A stretch of DNA of 60,000 nt, taken from Takakia lepidozioides (Eukaryota > Streptophyta > Takakiopsida > Takakiales > Takakiaceae). Where the stretch lies: positions 24,926,001 through 24,986,000 of the forward strand of contig CM060732.1 of NCBI GenBank assembly GCA_030704615.1, read 5' to 3'. The translations under genes were made by a program, and so were the position numbers. Positions 46,029 to 55,569 of this stretch are shown here, in pieces. The notes below the pieces were generated by a model. It worked only from the letters and a program-made list of their open reading frames with translations. It was not told where the DNA came from and made no database searches. How positions within the stretch are numbered: the first letter of the stretch is position 1; each line of letters starts with the position of its first letter.

Positions 46029-49000
46029 ATGGCTTCCTCTGAAGCCGAGTTCTTCTCTGACGACAAACCAGTGCCGTTCTCCTAGGAAGTCCTTGACAAT
46101 GGATTTGCAATTGTTCTGGAACATGTCTTGGCTACCCGTTTTCAGCTTCAGAATGGCTCCATCTTTTTGGAGAAAGATGTGTATGATTTGAAAGGGAAGT
46201 TGTTGAAATACTCTTTCCAAAACCGTGATGAGACGGCTCATATCAGCCAGTGGAGAGTGCGCCCTGGTCGATACAGAGTACTTGGAGAGCCTCGGCGAAA
46301 GTCCCTTGGGTCATATGTGACGCCCGGGACTGCTGCTTCGGTCGTTGAAGACAAGAGGGAGGTGGTGGTGAAAAAAGAACAGACATCCTCCACTCCAATC
46401 GTTGAGCTTTCGGATTCGTCCGATGATAACATAAGTGAAATTCCAAATCCAGTCCTTCCTACTGTGGTTGGAGAAGCTGATGAAGAAGAGATTTGTAGTG
46501 TCATTCCAATTTTACGAGCGATGGGAGGAATGGCTGGATTCAAAAGTGAGTTGCGAGGAATTGATTGGGAATCTTTGAAGCAGGTGCCTGTGAAGTTCTT
46601 GCCAGAGACTTTTGATGGCGATATCCTATTCGAACTGCCTCCTCCTCCGCGAGTTGGAGGTGTAACAATCATGATGCATGGAATGGACAAGAAACACGAC
46701 GGACACCCGTGGTGCAGAACAAAAACATCCAATATTCAGAATGATGACAAGCTTGTTTTCAGGAGAACAGTTTGCAATGGACACCTTAGGTGTGATAATT
46801 TGAATTGCAGACACTTTCTTCAGTCTGGGGTTCATAATCAAAGCGAATGGGAGGGCCTGGCGGAAAATCCATTTCAGCCTGGGACTGCCCCTCCACCGGC
46901 AAACACTTTCGTCTGCAAATTCTGTAAACTTGTGCCATCCTGCTTGGCGCTCTGCGGAGCAAGAATGTACTATGTTGTCCACCGTTTGAAAACAATGACA
47001 AGAGCTTGTGTGCATTTCGGATTCCATAACCATCCTATCTCGAAGGGGGATTACAAGGAGAGTGTTGAGACAGTATCGAGGTTGATTAAACATGAGTTTG
47101 GGAGAAACCCATCCGCAACAACATCTGCAATTGCTCTTGGCGCAAGCAAGTCCTTCTTGGAAAGCCATATTTTGAGTGGAGGGGATTCTGTGGGGACTAA
47201 ACTTGACGGTGCAGCATTGGACCTGGTCATGGATCATTTCTCCACTTTGAGTTCATCTAACATTCGGCATCAGATCAATGCATTAAGAATGGGCTCTGGT
47301 ATCAGAGGCTACATAGACAACATTTTGGAGTTGAAACGAGTGAGCAAGTACGATTACATCCAGGACAATGTATTCCCAGGTCAAGGTGCCATCAAAGTTT
47401 TTCTTTTCAAAATGTCGACTGTTGGGGAGGGCAGTGGGGTTAGCCTCGTGAAGCGGATGCAGAAGACTGGGGACTTGCAGAACTGTTTTCTTATGTTTGA
47501 TCATGTGAAACGAGTGAAGGATTGGACGACAATGGCTTGTCATGTCTACGATCCAGTGTACCAACGAGTTATGACAATTGCAGTTTGTGACATGCAATCC
47601 GAGGATACGGAATCCCAGAAGCTCATGTGGAATTCCCTGATACGTGTCATGGGCTGCCATGGGCTGCCATCTCCAAATTTCGCAGGTTTCATGGCGGATA
47701 GTGCTCAAGCAAATTTCAATGTTGTTCGTATTGTCTTCGGATCGGGCGACCCAAAAGTGCCAATGCGAGGAAGAGAGCGTACATGTCTATTCCATTGGAC
47801 ACAATCTCTGGAAAAACATACAAAGTCGGACATCAAACCAGAGATGCAGACTCAGCACCGTAAATTGTGCAAAGAGTACAAATATGCTAGAACAATGAAG
47901 GAGGCGGACACTTTGTTCTAGACAATTCGTGCCTGGTGGTTCTCTTCTGGAGCTGCATCACTTGAGAGTATGAGAGCATTGGAAGATTGGCTCGCGTTTT
48001 GGCACTTCCGGTATAGACAGTGAGGAGCAGCCATGGCAGTGGTACGAGGCTTATATTTCTTGCTTTATTCATACATTTACTTTCCATTTTATTGTGTCCT
48101 CGCTTTCTTTATGTTGTTTTCTGTTCACTGTTTTGAAGTGTGGTTCTGCACTTTGCAGAACATGTCCATTGAGGAAATGGCGGACATGTCATCTTGCAGT
48201 TTGGCAGAAACTGTGCACAACGCATGGTACGAGGTCGGGATTTGTATGTGGCAACAACAGATGATTTGATACGTGCCTTGCAACAACAAACCCGATACCG
48301 TGATTTCATACGAGGTGGGGTTGGTGGCAAGGGTCCGGACAAATGGGAGTTGATGTTGCGTGCTGCAAACAGATCTGGGGATCCAATGAAGATAGCACGG
48401 GCGGTGAGCATGTATGCCCAGGGAACGCCACTTGTTTCTAGAGTTCCACATCTTGAAGGGGAGGAGAGATTCGGCTCCTGTAAGAGGAAATTGAACACTC
48501 CACCTAGTTCGGATTCCGATTCCCACAGGGCAGACCGTGATAACTTCTCGAAGCCTCGTGTTCCCCTGCATGACAGCTCCATGTCCGGAACCTCCATTGT
48601 GGAGGAACCTCCAACACGACGGCAAGCTCCAGCATCAAACAGTGCCACTGAAATGGTGCAGGAGAGAAACAACCCCCTTGATGTGCTTGAGTCCGCATGC
48701 CCCGACCACGTTTGGCACATAGAACGCACAAGTGTAGGGTCTCGTGTGAAATGTACAGCGATCAGGGCAACTAATTTCGAGAAGTGCACTTCATCTATGT
48801 CCAGAGGTGGTGCCCGAACTCCTGCTCCGACTTTCACGGGTTTGATGCGTCCATACGGTCAACCAGAAGCCAAGAACCACAAGTTCTGGTTCTACGCAGA
48901 TGATTGTGCCAGATGTGTACATGAAACTGTGCGTCATTCCGTAGCGATGAAGCCATCTCCTCCAACCGTTTGGCCCGTGAAGGTGGGAACACATCTCAGC

Positions 49001-49512
49001 TTTCAGGAGATTGAAATGCTGGAGGAGGCAGGTTTTTCCCTTGCGAGACAACCCCAACTCCATACATGTGCTACTACTTCCCCCCGGCAAATCCTGACTT
49101 GTGGCCAACCAAACGAGATGGAAAGCTCGTTCGCCGTTTCCCTCCAACCGCTGAACACTTTGGCAAAGTGGAGTCCGCAAGAATGCTCCAAGCTCGTGTT
49201 GGAAGCACCACGGAAGTACCCCATCCAAGATATGGTCGGGTATTCACAATCATCACTTCCACATCTGCTGTTCATGACAAGACCTACGACATCACGGTTT
49301 CCAATTTCCCCAATTGCACATGTCCTGATTTTGTGAATATGCTATCAACCAGTTTGGGCAAGAGAGGTAAATTCATACCCTGCAAACATTTGTATTTCAT
49401 ATTTTTAAAGAGGATGGTTTGCGATCCCAAACGTGACAACTTCATTCACCAGGCCACTATGAGTTTCAACGAGGTCGATACTCTATTGCAGCGGGATACA
49501 ACACATGGGTAG
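46029..49512 (+). pseudogene. MULE transposase with SWIM zinc finger
   Basis: A Mutator-family DDE transposase cuts and pastes the element. The frame starts at ATG 46029 (MASSEAEFFSDDKPV). A Cys/His-rich region CDNLNCRHFL at about 46790 precedes the catalytic domain: VMTIAVCDMQSEDTESQKLM and FMADSAQANFNVV carry candidate Asp residues, and CLFHWTQSLEKH is typical of the MULE domain. After 47921 come SLAETVHNAWYEV, TTDDLIRALQQQTRYRDF and GGVGGKGPDKWELML. The C-terminal SWIM finger NCTCPDF...IPCKH has CxC...CxH at about 49315-49390. Lesions: TAG at 46083-46085 and 47919-47921, a probable frameshift near 48235. The stretch 48020-48160 is either an intron (GTGAGG...TTTGCAG) or damage. Confidence 0.85.
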
Positions 49513-50047
49513 CATCAACTATGCAATGTGGTATGTGGACGACCATGATTTGAAATGTGTAATTCACATCAATTCGTCGGCGGTGCAATGATATGGCCTC
49601 CAACTATACGGAATGAGCTCTGAGTGGCAACTTTTAAAAGCACATTTGTCATTGCACCGTTCGAAGTCTACATGTCTTGTTGTCGCTATGCACTACAATC
49701 ATCTTTTGAAGATGATCCTAACTCTCATTGTTATTTGAGGAGGGAGGAAGGTCTTCCCGTGGCAGCCTTTATGGCGCACACTTTGTGAGGATATTTTCTC
49801 GTCCTCGTAATTGTAAAAGTGAAACAAGCATTTGTAATTGTACAATGTTGGATGCTACAATTGTAGGCCTCATGGTAGTCTTGATTCTATTTAGGCAAGA
49901 TTCCCTGCATTAATTCCACGGTCATAGGACCATCCTCGGTTATAGGTGGCGCATGTTAATGCTGACGTGGCAGATGACGGACAGTGCCACGTCATCATTT
50001 GCCGCCACATCAGCATGCTGACATGACGCTCACGCCACGTCACTCCT

Positions 50048-50067
50048 GCGTGAGCGTACGCTCACGC
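50048..50067. repeat. terminal palindrome of the MULE, right
   Basis: GCGTGAGCG, spacer TA, CGCTCACGC: a perfect 20-bp palindrome, 26 bases inside the right end. It matches the core of the left terminal palindrome (41081-41104). Confidence 0.88.
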
Positions 50068-50093
50068 GCAACGTTCACGCCATTGCGTCGTTG

Positions 50094-50102
50094 AGCAAGA
50101 AA
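50094..50102. repeat. target-site duplication of the MULE, right
   Basis: AGCAAGAAA, identical to 41037-41045. Confidence 0.92.
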
Positions 50103-50631
50103 TAAAGGTATAGTTCTGGAAAACTTACCAGACGTATCCACCTCCCCTGTGGGAGCAAGCTGTGCTGCAGACCAGTCTAAGCAAATACTGGCAGGGCAAG
50201 GTATTTAAATCTGTGATATCCAAGTGATCTTCTTGTTTTTTTTTAAAAAACCCTCCATGACACCCATGGGGTTTGAGTAAGTATGCTTGGATTACAGCTT
50301 GCGGACAGTAAATCTGTATGACCATTTGACCTACACCACATCAAGGCCAAAATATGGCCAAGTACCCGCCATCCCACCCAGACCTCTGAATGTGTATCAT
50401 GATCATGAATGATGGTCAATCAGCATCAGTGGCATACTCTTTGGGTTACGAATAATACTGACATGAACACATTACTGTGCATGGATGTAATTCTGGATTT
50501 TCTAGGCCTGATGATTGATGGATGGTGCCACTGTTAAGTGGCTGATATGTCTGATTATTCTTTTTATTCATGACAACGACCCTAGGGGTCCTGTCTTTGT
50601 CTTGACATGACAAAAAGTATCTTCCCTCTCT
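50094..50631 (+). repeat. right half of the repeat interrupted by the MULE
   Basis: Matches 30338-30867 throughout. Similarity stops after CTTCCCTCTC. Confidence 0.9.
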
Positions 50632-50762
50632 TTTAAGTTCCCGACGAGATGAGTTTAAGGTCAGATGGTGGGGTCAACTGTAGCATATGTCCAACACCAG
50701 ATACCCTAAGTTAATCAACTCTATATCTTGGAAACAGGACCGCCCACCACCCTGTCAAACAG

Positions 50763-51403
50763 GCTAAGTCCTGGCAGAAGACAGTAGAAGAGATTCTCAA
50801 GGACCTGGATCTAGAACCGCAAGTCTTCACCCTGCTTGATAAATCTGACTTAGAGGCTGTAGTGTCCAACCATGTCTGTTGCCATGAGATTGTCTGATGA
50901 AAATGAAGTTAGGCAAAAAACTTCCTTGAACTTGTTTCCAGTCTATGACATGGGGGAGGACATCTTGGATGACCTCAAGGGTCTACCCACTCTTGGCACT
51001 AGACTGAAATTTAAACTCAGGGCAGGAAGCCTACCTTTGATAAGCAAACAGAAGCAGAGAGGAAAAAGAGAGTACACAACGCACAATTGCACTCTCTCTT
51101 TCCTCACTGCTTCTGTTTATTGTTCAAAGGTAGGCTTCCTACCTTGAGTTTAAATTTCAGTCTGTTGCCAAGAGTGGGTAGACCCTTGAGCACATTCATG
51201 ATGTCCTCCCCCATGTCACAGACTGGAAACAGGTTCAAGGAAGTTTTCTTCCTAATTTCATTTTCATCGGACAATTTTTTGGTAACAGACATGGCTTTGG
51301 ACACTACACTCTCTAAGTCAGATTTATCCAGCAAGGTCAAGACTTGCGGGTCCAGATTCAGATCCTTGAGAATCTCTTCTACTCTCTTCTGCCGGGGCTT
51401 AGT
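50763..51403. repeat. large inverted repeat, about 312-bp arms, 15-bp loop
   Basis: 50763-51074 and 51089-51403 are inverse complements at roughly 90% by eye. Each arm encodes, in the outward-to-centre direction, a similar peptide (LLDKSDLE..., TSLNLFPV, GEDI, LKGLPTLG, RLKFKL). The minus-strand arm has the longer open frame (51104-51340). A transcript through it would form a long hairpin RNA. Confidence 0.85.
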
Positions 51404-51417
51404 CTGGGTGCTGCTGC

Positions 51418-51726
51418 TCAGTCACTCCCCCCCCCACATTTTATTTTTTTTCTTTGTTGCCCCTCTCTTGGGGAAACAAAAGGGACAAATCCTACCTCTG
51501 TCAGGGGCTGACGTTGGTAGTAAGACTTACCTTCATATACAGAATTAATCCGGATTTTCCAGATATCCTCTAAAAATCCCTTCACACAAGCATCAATCTG
51601 CTCTGTGTGATTTGCCCAAAAACTAGGCCTCAGAAGGGGTTGGGCTTTTGGCTCAGCCTCGAGACTTTCAGAGTTAGTAAATAGAGGTACATGCACAATT
51701 CCCTTGATAGATTTGACAGTATTCAT
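51418..51726 (-). pseudogene. coding-like repeat, unknown protein (family also at 16.9 kb)
   Basis: A 102-codon minus-strand frame with IKGIVHVPLFTNSESLEAEP, PSFWANHTEQIDACVKGFLE and DIWKIRINSVYEGKSYYQ. The same block is at 16920-17150, and part is at 51768-51858 and 53017-53060 in the other orientation. I do not recognise the protein. Its repetition marks it as part of a mobile element. Confidence 0.45.
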
Positions 51727-51858
51727 TTTCTGATGTCCGGGGTTCTCTCACCAAAGAGACGCTCTCTTCAAATCTATCAAGGGAATTGTGCATGTACCTC
51801 TGTTTACCAACTTTGAAAGTCTCGAGGCTGAGCCAAAAGCCTAGCCCCTTTTGCTCAA
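51625..51858. repeat. second inverted repeat, about 90-bp arms
   Basis: 51625-51713 and 51768-51858 are inverse complements at over 85% by eye (TCTATCAAGGGAATTGTGCA, TGTACCTCT, CTCGAGGCTGAGCCAAAAGC). It lies directly beside the larger inverted repeat. Confidence 0.8.
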
Positions 51859-51859
51859 T

Positions 51860-52430
51860 AACTCCTCCCCCAACCTTTTTTTGTTTTGTTTTGTTTCATC
51901 ATCTCTTCCTCTCTCTCCCTCTCTCTCTCTCACTTTTGATGTGACATACAAGTTATGGACAACTCTCGACATCTTTCCCTTGATCCCACATGACAAGACA
52001 GACCATAGACCATCTCCCCACCTTGACCTACCTCTGCTGCTGGTGCTGGTGCTTCAAGCGAGCTGCTGCGGTGCTGTCGCGGCTGCCAACGACGCGGGTC
52101 CCCGCCGCTGCAGGGCGTCTCTCCCCCGCTCACCACGGCTCTCTCTCTCTCTTCAGCTCGTTTAGATCCCGCCTCTGCGCGGCGTTTTTCTACCACACAG
52201 GGGAGAAAGAGATCAGCCCATGCCTAGGGCAAGAAAGCAAGAGAGAAAGTGAGGGAGGAGGCGGTGCTTACCTTGGGCGTTGGAGTGGCGTTGGGGCAAA
52301 CTCCTTGGGGCCTTGCGACCACCTCGGGCTCAGCAACAGGTGCGTTTCTCCTCCACCCTAAACCCCACTCTCTGAACTCCCTCTCTCCCAAAGAACAAAC
52401 AAAAACGGGAGGGGAAGGAGATGCTTCAAG
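51860..52430. other. stretch without a supported gene
   Basis: CT-rich tract (51905-51935) and GC-rich frames on both strands without family motifs. It may be the flank of the element starting at 52431. Confidence 0.4.
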
Positions 52431-52700
52431 CACTTAGGAAAAAAAAAAAGGCGGGGCACCTACGTGCGACGTCCGGCCATCGCACGCCTACACCCCGCTT
52501 TTTTTTTGAAATGTACAAATGGTGTTCGCGATGGCGGGCCGTCGCTGCTTACGACCCTCGGCCCCACAAATAAAAAAAAACACGTCGCCTCCCGCGACGG
52601 CTTTCCGTCGCAGAGTGCGACCCCTGGCGTAAAAAATTGAAAAAACGGGTCGCCAAATGCGACGCGAGGGTGTCGCAGGAGGCGGCGGCCGGCCTTTTTG
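52431..52700 (+). mobile_element. second CACTA-like terminus with GC-rich subterminal repeats
   Basis: CACTTAGGAAAAA at 52431 resembles the end at 22508 and is followed by the same kind of GC-rich CGTCGC/GCGACG words split by A-runs. The genes at 53079-54801 lie inside it on the plus strand. I did not find the opposite end. Confidence 0.55.
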
Positions 52701-53078
52701 GGTTTAGGGTTTAGGGCCTTTTGGGGTTCTTAGTTTTTATTTTGTTTTTGTTTTTTTTCATATGGTACTGGGTTAGGGTGTTTGTTTTTCTTTATGGTGC
52801 TAGGTTTTGGATTGGCGATTTTGGTTGTGGGTCTTGGGGTTGAAAGGATAAACGGTGTAATTAGGATTCACATACCCAAAATGTGGTTCAATCTGATAAG
52901 CGCAAAGTGTTGGGTCTCAATAAATTTTTCCATGGTGTGGGCATCCTGAAGATAGAACGTGAGGAAGGATTTATTGTCTTGGGCTCTCTAGCACCATAGG
53001 GATGCTCCGCCTTTGTTTACCAATTTTGAAAGCCCCGAGGCTGAGGCATAGGGTTTTTTCGCCAATGGTTTTTGAGAA

Positions 53079-54801
53079 ATGAAAGTGCTAGTGGTGTGTG
53101 TTAATTATGATGCAATGGTGAGGAAACATCGACCCGTCTCCCTCGAGGATGGGAAGGTAGTACCACATATCGATTGTGGCTCTAGAGCGACCGTTTTTTG
53201 TGGCAATGAGCCACTCATTGCACCTGATCCAATACAGGCTGCCGGGCACAATCGTAGAAGGGACCGGGGCCAAATTTCAGGTGATGCGGGGGATGTTGAC
53301 ACTCCGGGATCGAGTCGGGCGCGCCGCAGGTTGCCCCCTCGCGGGCCACCCCATCCACCCACATCCACCTTTGACCCCCCTGACAGAATTGAGTGTTGGT
53401 GCACTAAGTGTTGGGAACGGATACTGCCGGGCGGCACCAGACCATCGAGGCGGCGACCGCATATTGTCGAAAAACATTACAAGAATAACAAGATTGCGGA
53501 TGCGGCAAATGTGAGTGTTTTTCTCACCCCTCTCATTAACATTCATTTAAGGTACATTTAGGTTGATCTAATAATATAGTATGATTGGTAAACATACATG
53601 AATCCAAATTACGACATAAGTATTGATGCGTCGTTCACTACGCATATTGCAGCCACGACTTGATGCCCAAGCTCGCAATCACATTGCATAGGAGGCATTT
53701 CGCGCCGGTCTACTTGTAGAATTTGTGCCAGAGCATGTGCCCAATGTGACCAGTTGGTTCCCCCAACAGCACGTAGATGAGATGCGTAGGGTTGAGGGGT
53801 ATCGTAGGTGTCGTAGGCGTTATGGTCGGCACAAGCAGCCCCGCCCCCCCCCCCCCCCCCCCCTCCAGTCCCCCCCCACCCCCCTCTGTTTCTTTGTCTG
53901 ATCCACCTCTGGTAGTACCTGATCCGGACGTTGTACCCCCGGCTGCACCTCCGACATTACTTCCTCAACCACCTCCACTTTCATCTCCTTCGCCAGCAGT
54001 ACCACCTCCACCACCACCTCCACCTCCACCTCCACGTGCATGTGCCCCCGAACCCCTAGGAGGGGTCGGCTTCGCCCTAGGTTTCCTCCCGTTCGGCTTG
54101 GGCGGCCTGAGCCGGATCCTCGCCCTCGATGGGAAGCGCATAGGACTATGTTACTGAGGACCGTCCAGCCTCGTTGTTGGGGGGATCATCTCGACCCTCC
54201 TACCCCCATCCGAGAGGATGTGGAGTTTGAGTATTGGGGGAGACGGTATGTTGTGAGAGCCGCTACAAACCTTGCTATGGGTCGGGGTTTATTCACGGCC
54301 AATGATATTGTGGTTCTTCTTCGGAGAAACAACATGGTGGACTTGTTTCCCTACTACGGTCCATACTACATCTCCGGGGAGTTCCGTACATTACGCCTCG
54401 AAGCCCCATACATCCTACCCTACATTTTGTGTGTCAACGGACAGGATTACGTAGACGGGGGTTGTCTCCCATTGAGATCAGATTTTGTGATGGTGACCCC
54501 GATATCTTCGGCAATGTTGCTTGGCTGGTCAACAGTTCTTTTGGTCATCCTAGGATAACCAATGTAGTATGGGACGAGCGAAGCGATGGGCATGAGAGGT
54601 TTTGTGGTCATACGTCGGTATATTGTGAGGGGATGCACATGTTTGTGATGATATGTGCTAGTAGGACTATTAGGGCTGGCAGCAAGCTATTTGCACGAGT
54701 TCTTACGGGATGATTGGGACCTCCGATTACAACGTGAGTGGGATGTGTATGATAGAAATAGGGTTCCTTTGAGACATGGATCGCGTAGAGGGGCATTGTA
54801 G
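53079..54801 (+). pseudogene. element-borne gene: CxxC N-terminus, proline-rich linker, SET-like domain
   Basis: Exon 1 (53079-53510) contains IECWCTKCWERIL and RRRPHIVEKHYKNN, like the zinc-binding N-terminus of CACTA transposases. It joins in phase (CAAAT|GTGAGT; ATTGCAG|) to an exon from 53653. A Pro-rich linker follows, split by C-runs where the frame slips. From 54200 a SET-like lysine methyltransferase domain appears: RGLFTANDIVVLL, NGQDYVDGG, FGNVAWLVNSSFGHPRITNV and VMICASRTIRAGSKLF, matching the order G-x-G, cofactor NxS and closing segment of SET proteins. Lesions: TAG 53689-53691, frame changes in the C-runs, near 54470 and near 54705. A histone-tail role is inference. Confidence 0.5.
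53842..53862. repeat. poly-C run in the linker of the SET-like gene
   Basis: A C-run of about 20 bases, with further C-runs to 53885. The reading frame changes across it, as expected if its length has drifted. Confidence 0.85.
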
Positions 54802-55187
54802 ATATTCTCATGATGTACTTTGTATACATCCGATTAATTGATTGATGTAAATATTTTTCTTGTTGCTCGTGTGGTTGCAATTTTTCGTATGTGATCTAAA
54901 CATACTTATGCACATGTGGACCAAATATGAGCTTGAACCAAGTTGATTCAATGGGTCAGCCATGTGTTGAACGCAGCTACGTGTCGTAGAGACGGAAAAT
55001 TACGTTTCGCCTTTAGATGATTTTTTTTTTTTTATTCCATTTTCAAGCCATATGCTTAATGATAGCATATGCAATGTGCGTGCAAAATGTGGGAGTAAAC
55101 AAAAGTCATTTGGACCCAGAACCACTTTGTTGGAGCCCCCTGCTCTAAAGTAAGCACGCAAACTATCTCAACAATCTTTCGTAGTGA

Positions 55188-55568
55188 GTGTACATCTCTC
55201 ATTCTTTGGCTTTACTATCATGTTTAAGCTTTGAATTGAGTCTATTACATGTTCTTGCTTTGTGTGCGTTATTCATTTTATTTTTTCTTGTATGCAGTCA
55301 TGGGCTCGTGCGGTCTATCTTCGACGATCTGCATGCTAGCCCACCTTCATCTTTCTCTCTCCCAAAGTATGCAGAGGAAGAAGCCATGCATTTTATTGAG
55401 CAAGAGACTGCAAATGTAGGTTTTCATGGTTTTGGGTTCCGTACGTCTCGAGCTAGTGCTTTTAATCACATTGAGATGTTTCGTCGAGCTGAGGTTTTCA
55501 TGGATATAGATGCTTCTGTGTCTACTGGAGATATTGAGGATGACGTCTCTACTAGGGATGATTCTTAG
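55188..55568 (+). CDS. unrecognised exon-like ORF
   Basis: After a good acceptor (TTGTATGCAG near 55300) the frame reads RSIFDDLHASPPSSFSLPKY, then EEEAMHFIEQETANVGFHGF, and ends in the acidic DIEDDVSTRDDS. It looks like a final exon. The hydrophobic part before the acceptor is probably intron. No family is recognised. It could belong to the same element as the SET-like gene. Confidence 0.3.
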   Translation: MYISHSLALLSCLSFELSLLHVLALCALFILFFLVCSHGLVRSIFDDLHASPPSSFSLPKYAEEEAMHFIEQETANVGFHGFGFRTSRASAFNHIEMFRRAEVFMDIDASVSTGDIEDDVSTRDDS

Positions 55569-55569
55569 A

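Larger units (their letters stand above)
41046..50093. mobile_element. 9,048-bp Mutator-like element with two divergent genes
   Basis: Limits are defined by the 9-bp duplication and by comparison with the empty copy at 30.1-30.9 kb. The ends CAGGGATGCCTCGGCGTGA (left) and CAACGACGCAATGGCGTGA (right, complemented) are weak inverted repeats sharing GGCGTGA, so terminal repeats are degenerate. Inside, a five-exon accessory gene (minus strand, 42.6-45.5 kb) and a MULE transposase with SWIM zinc finger (plus strand, 46.0-49.5 kb) diverge from a shared 0.5-kb region. Palindromic sites lie at both ends and around the accessory gene. Both genes have stops, so this copy is probably no longer autonomous. 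Confidence 0.9.

Noticed and set aside
46238-47708. Long minus-strand frames opposite the transposase
   Set aside because: Shadows of the plus-strand transposase, which has recognisable domains.
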